DNA of 10,558 nucleotides from Candidatus Pacearchaeota archaeon (GTDB lineage Archaea; Nanobdellota; Nanobdellia; Pacearchaeales; GW2011-AR1): NCBI GenBank assembly GCA_016784085.1, contig JADHVH010000015.1:1-10558 (forward strand), read 5' to 3'. The translations under genes were made by a program, and so were the position numbers. Positions within the stretch are counted from its first letter, which is position 1. Every line of letters starts with the position of its first letter. The notes below the pieces were generated by a model. It was not told the origin of the DNA. It ran no database searches and saw only the letters and a list, made by a program, of their open reading frames with translations. Shown here piece after piece: positions 4,248 to 10,558 of the stretch.

Positions 4248-5633
4248 TTATTCTTTATCAGCATCTTTTGCACTTTGTTCTGTTACAAAGAAGGCCTTAT
4301 TAGATTGAGTTTCATGTATCTTTCCTTCTTTTTCAAATATTGCTATTGCAGAAGGAAGTGCAAATCTCCCCATAACTCCAATCTTAGAATAAATAATATA
4401 AGACATTACTCTTGTTTCTCCTGCTTCAAGTTTTTCAAAATCATATTCTAATCTTCTTGCTTTTGAATTAACTTTAGAAGGTTGTTCTCCACCAAATCTT
4501 TCATAAAGTTTTGTTATTGCTGGAAGTCTGTCAACAATATTAACTCTTTCAACATATTTTTTAGCAGTAGCAAATAAAGATACTTTTAGAGCAAATTCTC
4601 CACCTTTAGTTTTAACAAATGAAACTCTTTTTCTTAAAACAACTGCAGTTCCTGAATAAAGTTTTGCAAGAACAACAATCACAATAATTAATAGAATAAG
4701 AATAAATGGAAATAACCAGTTTGTTTTAATTTCAATATTAAGAGTTTCTCCAGGACCAATATCATTTATCCAAGTATATTGAATTTTAAACCCTTCTCTT
4801 TGAACTATTGTTGGTGAGGGGCTAAAAGTAGTAAATAATCTAGAAAAAATATTTTTTTCAATAAAAGTTTCAGAAGATTCAATTGTATTTCCCTCATTAA
4901 CTTTTTGAATTATCTGAGTATTTATAATAAATCCATAATCTTTTTGAGTAATTTTTAATATATCTTTTTCTAAAAATTGAATTATTCCATCTGTAAATAC
5001 TGTTTTATCTCCAACATTAATTTCAGCATCTAGAGTATAAAATCCAGCCATTAATTGATTAAAATCATCTTGATTTAATTGAATTGTAAAATTTGCTTTT
5101 TCATTTGGTCCTAATTCAAAAGTTTTTTCAAAATCAAAAAATGCAGAGGAAAATTTAGCATTAACTTCACCAACATCAAAATTTACTAAATTTTTTAAAT
5201 AAATTTCAATAGATCTAGATTCAGGATCAACTTCTCCAGATCCAACTTCAAAAATATCTTCTAAATCAAGAACACTAAAAGTGACAGATTGGGGAAAATC
5301 AGTTTTATCTTCTGCTCTAATATAATATTTTAAGGTATAAAATCCTCTATAATCAAATGTTCCTATTGGAGATAGAGTAAGATCTATTTCTTTTGTATCT
5401 CCTTGATTAATTTGGATATTTTTATTTGGAGACATTTGAAATCCAACTAAATTGTAAAATTCAAAAGTTGTTGAAGCTCCAGAATTTGATAAGTTCAATT
5501 TAACAACAACTGGTTTATCAGATCCAATAACTAAAACATCATTAGAACTAATTTTTTCTACACTAATTGCTGCAGCAGAAACTAAGGGAAATATCATCAT
5601 GATAAAAAGTAATAATAGGCCTAATTTTTTCAT
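4248..5633 (-). CDS. Single-pass membrane protein with large extracytoplasmic beta-rich region, function unknown
   Basis: The 461-residue protein has a classic signal peptide (residues 1-22, MKKLG then a hydrophobic core ending VSAAA). An extracytoplasmic part (23-303) is beta-rich with Ig/CARDB-like strands (VVVKLNLSN at 42-50, NQGDTKEIDLTLSP at 76-89). One transmembrane helix (306-326) is followed by a basic stop-transfer sequence (RKR, 334-336). The C-terminal part (337-461) looks like another beta-sandwich, with VDRLP at 367-371, LEAGETRVMSYIIYSK at 402-417 and a terminal SNKAFFV. This resembles DUF11/conserved-repeat-type domains of archaeal envelope proteins, yet the topology puts it inside the cell. 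ATG 5633 is supported by the signal peptide and a TATA box about 25 bp upstream. It is plausibly an envelope or surface-assembly protein; no catalytic motif is seen. Confidence 0.88.
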   Translation of the reverse strand: MKKLGLLLLFIMMIFPLVSAAAISVEKISSNDVLVIGSDKPVVVKLNLSNSGASTTFEFYNLVGFQMSPNKNIQINQGDTKEIDLTLSPIGTFDYRGFYTLKYYIRAEDKTDFPQSVTFSVLDLEDIFEVGSGEVDPESRSIEIYLKNLVNFDVGEVNAKFSSAFFDFEKTFELGPNEKANFTIQLNQDDFNQLMAGFYTLDAEINVGDKTVFTDGIIQFLEKDILKITQKDYGFIINTQIIQKVNEGNTIESSETFIEKNIFSRLFTTFSPSPTIVQREGFKIQYTWINDIGPGETLNIEIKTNWLFPFILILLIIVIVVLAKLYSGTAVVLRKRVSFVKTKGGEFALKVSLFATAKKYVERVNIVDRLPAITKLYERFGGEQPSKVNSKARRLEYDFEKLEAGETRVMSYIIYSKIGVMGRFALPSAIAIFEKEGKIHETQSNKAFFVTEQSAKDADKE

Positions 5634-5653
5634 GTTAATTTTAAATAGAAATT

Positions 5654-5661
5654 GTATTTAA
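5654..5661 (-). promoter_or_regulatory. TATA box for the 461-residue membrane protein gene
   Basis: TTAAATAC on the minus strand, preceded by ATCC, is centred about 25 bp before ATG 5633. No SD lies before the ATG, so a leaderless mRNA is expected. Confidence 0.5.
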
Positions 5662-5680
5662 GGATTTCGGTAGTACAATT

Positions 5681-6184
5681 CTATTTTCTACCTTCTAAAT
5701 CTAAAAAAGCTTTTGATTGTGCAAGAAATTCATCACATGCTCCAGCTATTTTACCTTCAAGTTCACCAATTCTAGAAGTAATAACCCATTTTTCATAGAT
5801 TGATCTTAGAAATTGATTAAAAGCAGTCATTTCAAATTTACCACTAGGATCTTTAATTAAAATTCCTTTAATTCCAATTTTAATTCCACCTTTATTGGTT
5901 TTAATTTTTCCACCATTATTAGCAATTTCAACATCTTTTAATCCAGAAACATTAAATGAAACAGTTATTTTACCTTTAAAATAATCTGTAAATCCTTTAG
6001 AACCAGACCAATTAATATCTATTTTTTTAGAATCTCCAGATATTGATTCTGCATATTTATCTTCACTAACATCAAAACCAGCTTCTTCACTAAGCCAATC
6101 ATAACAAAATTTGTAAAAAGAGGAAAAAGAAAATATTCCACTATATTTTATACTACTTGAAAATACTGTATCTTGGTTAGCCAT
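5681..6184 (-). CDS. Conserved-looking hypothetical protein of 167 residues
   Basis: No named family is recognised. The N-terminal segment (1-45) is aromatic, with IKYSGIFSFSSFYKFCYDWL leading into an acidic stretch. Residues 55-112 alternate Lys, Gly and beta-branched residues, as in a beta-sheet (KITVSFNVSGLKDVEI, GIKIGIKGILIKDP). The C-terminus (120-167) is helical, ending FLDLEGRK. There is no signal peptide or membrane helix. The layout (KYSG near the start, DYF, dVEi, a terminal FLDLEG) resembles uncharacterised proteins I associate with DPANN archaeal genomes, but that is memory, not a search. AAGGTA (6196-6191) provides an SD for ATG 6184, and a TATA-like TATTTAAATAAG lies at 6228-6217. 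Confidence 0.85.
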   Translation of the reverse strand: MANQDTVFSSSIKYSGIFSFSSFYKFCYDWLSEEAGFDVSEDKYAESISGDSKKIDINWSGSKGFTDYFKGKITVSFNVSGLKDVEIANNGGKIKTNKGGIKIGIKGILIKDPSGKFEMTAFNQFLRSIYEKWVITSRIGELEGKIAGACDEFLAQSKAFLDLEGRK

Positions 6185-6216
6185 TTATATTACCTTTTAA
6201 TTATAAGAAAAAATAC

Positions 6217-6228
6217 TTATTTAAATAT
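6217..6228 (-). promoter_or_regulatory. TATA box for the 167-residue protein gene
   Basis: TATTTAAATAAG on the minus strand is centred near 6223, predicting a start near 6197 and a leader of about 13 nt that contains the SD AAGGTA. It lies in the 53-bp gap after the 91-residue gene, so this gene probably has its own transcript. Confidence 0.5.
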
Positions 6229-6237
6229 TCCCTTCTC

Positions 6238-6513
6238 TTATTTTAAAGTATATCTTTCATTTTCAATTTTAAGTCCAAGGTTTTCAAAAGAATATGTTCC
6301 CCTTCCACCAAAATCTGTAAAAACAACACTCTTTGTAACTGGATTAATTTTTTCTAAAGAAATAGATCCAACAGTTGAATCAGATTCTCTTAAAATTGTA
6401 ACTAATCTAGTATGGGAGATGTTTTCAAATTGATTTCTAATCTCTTCTGGAACTTCTAAAATTCCCTTAGATTTAAAGTAAACTTTTAACAAATTGTTTA
6501 TTTTTCCATCCAT
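6238..6513 (-). CDS. Hypothetical protein of 91 residues
   Basis: Unrecognised soluble protein with a mixed alpha/beta pattern. Residues 1-32 look helical (INNLLKVYFKSKGILEVPEE). Residues 37-91 look like a small beta-sheet domain (LVTILRES, STVGSISLEK, KSVVFTDFGGRGTYSF, ENERYTLK). It has no Cys, no signal peptide and no catalytic motif. The start is ATG 6513; the palindromic TTTATAAA at 6537-6544 lies about 27 bp upstream, and with no SD visible the mRNA is probably leaderless. It is one of four minus-strand genes in a row, each with its own apparent promoter, so neighbourhood says little about its job. Confidence 0.75.
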   Translation of the reverse strand: MDGKINNLLKVYFKSKGILEVPEEIRNQFENISHTRLVTILRESDSTVGSISLEKINPVTKSVVFTDFGGRGTYSFENLGLKIENERYTLK

Positions 6514-6536
6514 AAAGAAAATAGATAAAATTCTAG

Positions 6537-6544
6537 TTTATAAA
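6537..6544 (-). promoter_or_regulatory. TATA box for the 91-residue protein gene
   Basis: TTTATAAA is centred about 27 bp before ATG 6513. The string is self-complementary, but the only correctly placed start codon is on the minus strand. Confidence 0.5.
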
Positions 6545-6591
6545 TTTATTTGTTGAAAAATAACTATTTTAACAAAGTTCTGGTTTACTCT

Positions 6592-6610
6592 AAATTTTTT
6601 TGAAAAATTT
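6592..6610 (-). terminator. AT-only hairpin after the CBS protein gene
   Basis: AAATTTTT and AAAAATTT form a perfect 8-bp inverted repeat with a 3-nt loop just past the stop codon of the CBS protein gene. The T-rich minus-strand side may serve as a terminator, but AT-only inverted repeats arise easily by chance here. Confidence 0.3.
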
Positions 6611-6612
6611 AT

Positions 6613-7176
6613 TTACATAGAATTTTTACAAGATTCACAGATCAACATACCATTAATTCTTTGAAGAATATCCTGATCTCCACATTCTTCACAAATACCT
6701 TCATGCATAAAATTTCTATCCTTAGCTTTTTTTATTCTTTTTAATTTACCTGCTTGTTCTTTTATTTGGGCAAATTCATTTAATTCAGGATATAATTCTG
6801 GATGAAAATTTAAAATATCTTTCATAGTAACAATTCCTAATAATTCTCCTTCTTGAATAACTGGTAATGCTTTAAATTTCAATTTCTTCATTCTTTTAAT
6901 AGCATTATTAACAGAAATTGTAGGTTTTATGGTAGCTATTTTTTTAGGAGAAATATGAATTGCCTTTATTCCAGATAAGTCTGCTTTAGATTTTTTAACT
7001 AAAGCCCATAAAATATCTCTTCTAGCAACAAATCCTACTAATTTCTTTTTATCAACAATAAGTAAACTACCAACTCTTTTTCTAACCATTGTCTTAGCAC
7101 ATTCTAAAAGATTAGTTTCTGGTTTAATTGTAACAGGCTTTCTAGTCATAACATCAACAACCAATATGTTATTCAT
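6613..7176 (-). CDS. Two-CBS-domain protein with C-terminal zinc ribbon
   Basis: The 187-residue protein holds a CBS pair (about 8-60 and 75-125) with typical features: DVMTRKPVTIKPE, VGSLLIVDKKKLVGFVARRDIL, ALPVIQEGELLGIVTMKDIL. Tandem CBS modules bind adenine nucleotides such as AMP, ATP or SAM. A basic linker (about 140-155) leads to a zinc ribbon with C162-x2-C165 and C180-x2-C183, which may bind nucleic acid or protein. ATG 7176 is preferred over a TTG at 7191 because the TATA box (7207-7198) is centred about 26 bp before it, giving a leaderless mRNA; the TTG would add five residues and lie too close to the TATA box. An 8-bp inverted repeat overlaps this promoter. The thermosome gene is divergent, 94 bp away. 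It probably acts as an energy or nucleotide sensor; the output is unknown. Confidence 0.92.
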   Translation of the reverse strand: MNNILVVDVMTRKPVTIKPETNLLECAKTMVRKRVGSLLIVDKKKLVGFVARRDILWALVKKSKADLSGIKAIHISPKKIATIKPTISVNNAIKRMKKLKFKALPVIQEGELLGIVTMKDILNFHPELYPELNEFAQIKEQAGKLKRIKKAKDRNFMHEGICEECGDQDILQRINGMLICESCKNSM

Positions 7177-7189
7177 GCCCTTATAACTC

Positions 7190-7209
7190 AAGATTTACTT
7201 ATAAATCTT
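7190..7209. promoter_or_regulatory. 8-bp inverted repeat overlapping the CBS gene TATA box
   Basis: AAGATTTA (7190-7197) and TAAATCTT (7202-7209) are perfect inverted repeats around a 4-bp centre. The minus-strand TATA box GATTTATAAG (7207-7198) lies inside. A dimeric regulator bound here would block TBP at the CBS gene; the thermosome promoter is about 45 bp away. The regulator is unidentified, and the AT-rich arms lower its significance. Confidence 0.45.
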
Positions 7210-7242
7210 ATGAAATTTTCTATCATTTCACCACAATAATGC

Positions 7243-7250
7243 TTAAATAA
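7243..7250 (+). promoter_or_regulatory. TATA box of the thermosome gene
   Basis: TTAAATAA is centred about 25 bp before ATG 7271. No SD precedes the ATG, so the transcript is probably leaderless. I see no other obvious heat-shock operator. Confidence 0.55.
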
Positions 7251-7270
7251 AATAATTCAGATTTTGTACT

Positions 7271-8878
7271 ATGAATAATAGAGATTTAATGCCAGATGAT
7301 ATTCAAAGAATTGTGGGTAAGCAAGCTCAAAAAGATAATATTATGGCTGCTAAAATGGTTTCTGAAATAGTTAAAACAACTCTTGGTCCAAAAGGAATGG
7401 ATAAAATGTTAGTATCTCCTTCTGGAGAAATAACAGTTACAAATGATGGAGTAACAATTCTTAATGAAATGGTTATAGAACATCCTGCAGCGAGAATGAT
7501 TGTAGAAATAGCTAAAACTCAGGAAGAAGAAGTAGGAGATGGAACAACAACAGCAGTAATGATTGCTGGAAAACTATTAGAAAATGCAGAACAATTATTA
7601 GATAAAAAAATACATCCAACTGTAATTACAAAAGGATATAGAATTGCTGCTGAAAAAGCACAGGAAATTTTAGAAGAAATTTCTTTAAAAATAACTCCTG
7701 ATGATGAAGTTGTTTTAAAACAAATAGCAATGACTGCCATGACTGGTAAGGGTGCTGAAGATTCTAAAGAAAAATTTGCAGATATTATTGTAAAAGCTAT
7801 AAAACAAATAAGAGATGGAGAAAATATAGATTTAGATAATATCAAATTAGAAAAATTAAAAGGAGATGGAATAAAAGATACTAATTTAGTTTCAGGAATA
7901 ATTTTAGATAAAGAAAAAATATCTCCAGATATGCCTTCTAAAATTCAAAATGCTAAAATAGCTATAATAGATTTTCCTTTGGAATTAAAAAATCCAGATA
8001 TGGAGGCCAAGTTATCAATAACTTCTCCTGAACAACTTCAAAGTTTTATTGTTCAAGAAGAATCTTTAATAAGAGAAATGATTGAAAAAGTTAAAATTAC
8101 AGGTGCAAATGTTTTATTTTGTCAAAAAGGAATAGATGAATTTGCTCAATATTTATTAGCAAAAGAGGGAATATATGCTTGTAGAAGAGTTAAAAAAAGT
8201 GATATTGAAAAGTTATCTAAAGCTACTGGTGGAAAAATTATTAGTAATTTAAATGAACTAACACCTTTTGAACTAGGAGATGCTCAATTATTAGAAGAAA
8301 GAAAACATGGGGGTGATTTTTTTACTCATGTAAGCGGATGTAAAAATCCTAAAGCTTTGACAATATTAATCCATGGAGGAACAGGTCATGTTTTAGATGA
8401 AATAGAAAGAGCTATACAAGACGGATTAGGAGATGTTGTTTGCACTTTAAAATCAGGTTTAATTGTTCCAGGTGGTGGAGCTATTGAAATAGAACTTGCT
8501 AAAAGATTAAGAGAATTTGGTCAAACTCTAAGTGGAAGAGAGCAATTAGCTGTAGAACAGTTTGCTTCTGCTTTAGAATTTATTCCTGTTACATTGGCTG
8601 AAAACGCCGGAATAGACCCTATAGACATATTAACAGAACTAAAATCAAGGCATGATTCTGGAGATAAAAATGCAGGCCTGAATTTATTTACAAATAAAAT
8701 TGAAAATGTTTTAGAGGCCAGAATAATAGAACCTCTGAAGATTAAAAGCCAAGCAATTAATTCTGCAAGTGAAGTAGCTAATATGATTTTAAGAATAGAT
8801 GATATTATTGCTTCCAGTGAAGACAAAAATGAAATAAAAGGTCTCAAAAGACCTAATCCTTCGGAAGAATTTAATTAG
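7271..8878 (+). CDS. Thermosome subunit (group II chaperonin, HSP60/TCP-1 family)
   Basis: The 535-residue protein is close to the usual length of about 540-550. Such subunits form double-ring cages that fold proteins using ATP in the cytoplasm. Landmarks in order: KTTLGPKGMDKML (35-47), NDGVTIL (58-64), GDGTTT (89-94) for ATP and magnesium, the apical domain with helical protrusion at about 200-360, the catalytic-type aspartate D384 in ERAIQDGL, and VPGGGAIEIELA (399-410). The C-terminus, KGLKRPNPSEEFN, lacks the Gly-Gly-Met repeats common in thermosomes, which normally project into the cavity. The ATG is fixed by the TATA spacing. The last 8 bp overlap the end of the converging receiver-like gene. 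Only one subunit gene is visible here; whether paralogues exist elsewhere cannot be told. Confidence 0.98.
   Translation: MNNRDLMPDDIQRIVGKQAQKDNIMAAKMVSEIVKTTLGPKGMDKMLVSPSGEITVTNDGVTILNEMVIEHPAARMIVEIAKTQEEEVGDGTTTAVMIAGKLLENAEQLLDKKIHPTVITKGYRIAAEKAQEILEEISLKITPDDEVVLKQIAMTAMTGKGAEDSKEKFADIIVKAIKQIRDGENIDLDNIKLEKLKGDGIKDTNLVSGIILDKEKISPDMPSKIQNAKIAIIDFPLELKNPDMEAKLSITSPEQLQSFIVQEESLIREMIEKVKITGANVLFCQKGIDEFAQYLLAKEGIYACRRVKKSDIEKLSKATGGKIISNLNELTPFELGDAQLLEERKHGGDFFTHVSGCKNPKALTILIHGGTGHVLDEIERAIQDGLGDVVCTLKSGLIVPGGGAIEIELAKRLREFGQTLSGREQLAVEQFASALEFIPVTLAENAGIDPIDILTELKSRHDSGDKNAGLNLFTNKIENVLEARIIEPLKIKSQAINSASEVANMILRIDDIIASSEDKNEIKGLKRPNPSEEFN
8839..8854 (+). repeat. Perfect 6-bp hairpin near the 3' end of the thermosome gene
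   Basis: AGGTCT, loop CAAA, AGACCT, within the last 40 bp of the coding region and just before the tail-to-tail overlap with the minus-strand operon. It could influence 3'-end formation of either converging transcript, or be chance. Confidence 0.35.
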
Positions 8879-9227
8879 GTAAATGTTCTCCAGTAAGATC
8901 AATTATCTTAGACAAATTCCTTTTAACAAAACCATCATAACTAGGAGTAGCTCTTTCTGGTAATTGAGATTTTCTAATAAATATTGCTGGACCAAGATAA
9001 CCTTTTTTTCTTAAAAAACCAAGAAGCTCTCCTGGAGGATCAGATTCTGAAAGAACAAGAGCTATATTTTCAGGATTAAATCTATGGTTCTCAAAATTAT
9101 ATTTTATCTGACTTAATTTAGAAAAATGAGCAAGAACATAATCTGGAAATTTTTCTCTTAATTGAACTCGGGCCATACTGCCCATTGAAAGTTTACTTCC
9201 AAGATAAAGTATAGTATTTTTTTCCAT
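8871..9227 (-). CDS. Receiver-like (CheY-fold) protein of 118 residues, apparently without the phosphoacceptor aspartate
   Basis: The pattern of alternating strands and helices suggests a CheY-like fold: ILYLG (6-10), IALVLSESD (55-63), a helix at 66-76, GPAIFIRKS (79-87), and YDGFVKRNLSKIIDL (97-111), recalling the D-x-x-x-K end of receiver domains. Position 60-61, where the phosphorylated Asp would sit, is Ser-Glu, and the acidic N-terminal pocket is missing, so phosphotransfer is unlikely. ATG 9227 is preferred to a TTG at 9248: it follows the previous gene's TAA by one base, exactly as at the other operon junction. It is the last gene of a minus-strand operon with a surface protein. Its end overlaps the thermosome stop by 8 bp. 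Fold by eye only; it could be another alpha/beta domain. Confidence 0.75.
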   Translation of the reverse strand: MEKNTILYLGSKLSMGSMARVQLREKFPDYVLAHFSKLSQIKYNFENHRFNPENIALVLSESDPPGELLGFLRKKGYLGPAIFIRKSQLPERATPSYDGFVKRNLSKIIDLTGEHLPN

Positions 9228-9228
9228 T

Positions 9229-9519
9229 TTAATTAGAATTATTTTCAAATTTTGGATATAACATTATTAAATTTGCATTTCTAAGTATTTCTTGAATTTT
9301 AGAGTTTTCATCTGAAAAATCTAAACCATATCTCTCTAAATATAAGTTTCTTTCTTTAAAATAACTTCTTAAACTAGATCTAATTGGTTCATCTCCCCCT
9401 TCATCAAAACCCCCTCCTTCACAAAATTTTACTGCATTTTGTAAACTCTCAATTCTTCCACCAATATTTTTTTTAACTTCTTTTTCTCGATCATCGGCTA
9501 AGGCCTGAATATTTTTCAT
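9229..9519 (-). CDS. Hypothetical protein of 96 residues, middle gene of the surface-protein operon
   Basis: Unrecognised soluble, mostly helical protein. The N-terminal helix (1-32, MKNIQALADDREKEVKKNIG) is charged. A glycine-rich loop follows (CEGGGFDEGGDEPIR, 33-47). The second half is helical (SYFKERNLYLERYGLDF, then KIQEILRNANLIMLYP). It has one Cys and no membrane segment. ATG 9519 is chosen over TTG 9531 because it follows the TAA of the upstream surface-protein gene by one base. Its own TAA is again followed by one base and then the ATG of the receiver-like gene. Such spacing suggests translation by re-initiating ribosomes and a roughly fixed ratio of the three products. Function cannot be stated; a physical link to the receiver-like protein is a reasonable guess. 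Confidence 0.78.
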   Translation of the reverse strand: MKNIQALADDREKEVKKNIGGRIESLQNAVKFCEGGGFDEGGDEPIRSSLRSYFKERNLYLERYGLDFSDENSKIQEILRNANLIMLYPKFENNSN

Positions 9520-9520
9520 A

Positions 9521-10558
9521 TTAGAATCCAAAAAATCTTTTAATTAAATTCCAAAGTCTACTAAAGAAAGAAGCTTTTTGAGATTTAGAATTATCATCCA
9601 TTAAATCAATAACCCCAGATGTTTCATTAAACTGATTTAAATAATCATTAAATTCATCGCTGTAAGTATAAATTGTTCTAAGATTTCTACGATCTGAATC
9701 ATCGTCGTCATCGTCGTCATCTGTGTTAACTTCAAATGTAACTAAAGCCATTCCAAGATTTCCAGAAGTATCTCTTGCATAAACAATCCAAGTATTTTCT
9801 CCTTCATCAGATCTAATATCTCTTATTGCTCCACCACATGTAACTAAAGTATAATTTGTTTGGCCACCATCTAAGCTATACCAACAAGAATCTAGATTAG
9901 CATCATAAACAGTATAAAATATAATTGTTCTATCAGAACTATATTCTGTATCATTATCAGGATAAGTAATTGTAACAACAGGTGCAACATTATCTATTGC
10001 ACTTGAACTTATAGAAAAACTAACATTTGTAGTTGCAACATTTCCACTAGGATCTGTAGCTGAAAATACAACATTATGGTTTCCCACAGTTAATGTAGAT
10101 TGATAACCATGACTTAAACCATCTGCACTATTCATTGAAACTTCTGCACCATTATCTAAAACGAATTTAGCTTCTGAAACTTCATCTGTATTTATTTGAA
10201 ATAATAAATTTGAACTTGAGTAAGCTGTTCCTTCAACAGGTGAAACAACAGTAATAACAGGAGCTACTAAATCTTGATTAACATTAAATGTAACTGTTTC
10301 TGTAACAAAATTATTAGAAGTATCTGAAGCATAAACAGTCCAAGTATTAGAACCTTGAACAGATGTTAACCCAGTATAGGATCCACTAGCACAACTAATA
10401 GGTGTTGTTGTAGAACCTCCATTTGTAGAAACCCAGCAATTTGCCAATGCTCTATTGTCAGTAATAGTATATGTAATTGTATTAACTTGATTATTATAGG
10501 TATTTCCTTCAACAGGAGTATTAATAACAACTACTGGATTTTCAGTATCTGGTAATTG
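9521..10558 (-). CDS. Repetitive Ig-like surface protein, C-terminal 345 residues (5' end beyond window)
   Basis: The frame is open to the right edge, so the N-terminus, presumably with a signal peptide, is missing. Three Ig-like repeats of about 90 residues are visible (6-96, 97-186, 189-280 of the visible part), each with P-V-(V/I)-x-(I/V)-x-x-P-x-(E/D) at the start and NTWxVYAxDTSxNxxxxxVTFxV or close variants at the end. Repeats 1 and 3 carry a cysteine pair (C41/C56 and C225/C241), probably disulfides; repeat 2 does not. Eight consecutive Asp (280-287) separate the repeats from a tail that ends in an amphipathic, aromatic and basic helix, SFFSRLWNLIKRFFGF. The acidic stretch could bind calcium. 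The protein is likely secreted and cell-surface bound, for adhesion or as an envelope component. It heads the operon with the two small downstream genes. Confidence 0.9.
   Translation of the reverse strand, partial: QLPDTENPVVVINTPVEGNTYNNQVNTITYTITDNRALANCWVSTNGGSTTTPISCASGSYTGLTSVQGSNTWTVYASDTSNNFVTETVTFNVNQDLVAPVITVVSPVEGTAYSSSNLLFQINTDEVSEAKFVLDNGAEVSMNSADGLSHGYQSTLTVGNHNVVFSATDPSGNVATTNVSFSISSSAIDNVAPVVTITYPDNDTEYSSDRTIIFYTVYDANLDSCWYSLDGGQTNYTLVTCGGAIRDIRSDEGENTWIVYARDTSGNLGMALVTFEVNTDDDDDDDDSDRRNLRTIYTYSDEFNDYLNQFNETSGVIDLMDDNSKSQKASFFSRLWNLIKRFFGF
9698..9721 (-). repeat. Poly-Asp codon run in the surface protein gene
   Basis: Eight consecutive GAT/GAC codons encode D280-D287 of the visible protein, between the last Ig-like repeat and the C-terminal tail. 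Mixed use of both codons implies selection on the protein rather than pure DNA slippage. Confidence 0.85.

Noticed and set aside
4236..4451. Plus-strand 71-codon frame
   Set aside because: Antisense shadow of the 461-residue membrane protein; Phe/Cys-rich product and no SD.
6173..6433. Plus-strand 86-codon frame
   Set aside because: Antisense to the 91-residue gene and its downstream spacer; composition typical of a shadow frame.
7519..8847. Two minus-strand 108-codon frames inside the thermosome gene
   Set aside because: Antisense shadows of a strongly conserved gene, rich in Ser/Ile from reversed codons.
9228..9248. TTG start at 9248 for the receiver-like protein and TTG at 9531 for the 96-residue protein
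   Set aside because: Nearby ATGs at 9227 and 9519 each follow the preceding stop by exactly one base, a repeated arrangement that explains initiation better.

Overview
The window looks like ordinary chromosome of a low-GC archaeon, most likely a DPANN lineage such as Pacearchaeota or Woesearchaeota. Archaeal evidence: a group II chaperonin (thermosome), a tRNA-Tyr with a C1-G72 pair, no encoded CCA and an intron in a clean bulge-helix-bulge, TATA boxes about 25 bp before many start codons, and Lrp-type regulation. The narrower placement is inference, resting on AT-rich codon use, short genes and several small proteins of unrecognised family. I see no transposase, integrase, phage gene or CRISPR array.

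Left part (1-1880): a Shine-Dalgarno (SD)-led gene for an acidic Pro/Ala/Glu repeat protein and, after a T-rich tract, a membrane-anchored metzincin-like protease with a CARDB-like C-terminus. Facing them is a 29-residue acidic ORF with its own TATA box and SD. Next is a relatively GC-rich, foldable stretch (about 1771-1869) that may be a structured RNA.

Middle (1884-4247): a double-length Lrp/AsnC regulator (two HTH-RAM units) is divergent from an unrecognised 263-residue basic protein. An inverted repeat, ACGTAA-N14-TTACGT, encloses the regulator's TATA box and suggests autoregulation. Then come a perfect 7-bp hairpin and, on the minus strand, tRNA-Tyr(GUA) with a 76-nt intron.

Right-middle (4248-7191, all minus): four genes that each seem to have their own promoter: a signal-peptide-bearing single-pass membrane protein, a 167-residue and a 91-residue unknown protein, and a two-CBS-domain protein with a C-terminal zinc ribbon. 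The CBS promoter carries an 8-bp inverted repeat.

Right end (7271-10558): the plus-strand thermosome gene meets, tail to tail with 8 bp overlap, a minus-strand operon entering from beyond the right edge. That operon encodes a repetitive Ig-like surface protein (N-terminus missing), a 96-residue unknown protein and a 118-residue protein resembling a degenerate receiver domain. Both operon junctions have the same layout, TAA then one base then ATG, suggesting coupled translation.

Two initiation styles coexist. The genes at 133, 569, 1662 and 6184 have SD-like sequences. Those at 2885, 2979, 5633, 6513, 7176 and 7271 have a TATA box about 25 bp before the start codon and are probably leaderless. 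No well-known defence or mobile system is visible. The most system-like novelties are the surface-protein/receiver-like operon, the tandem Lrp regulator with its divergent unknown gene, the micro-ORF and the candidate RNA.
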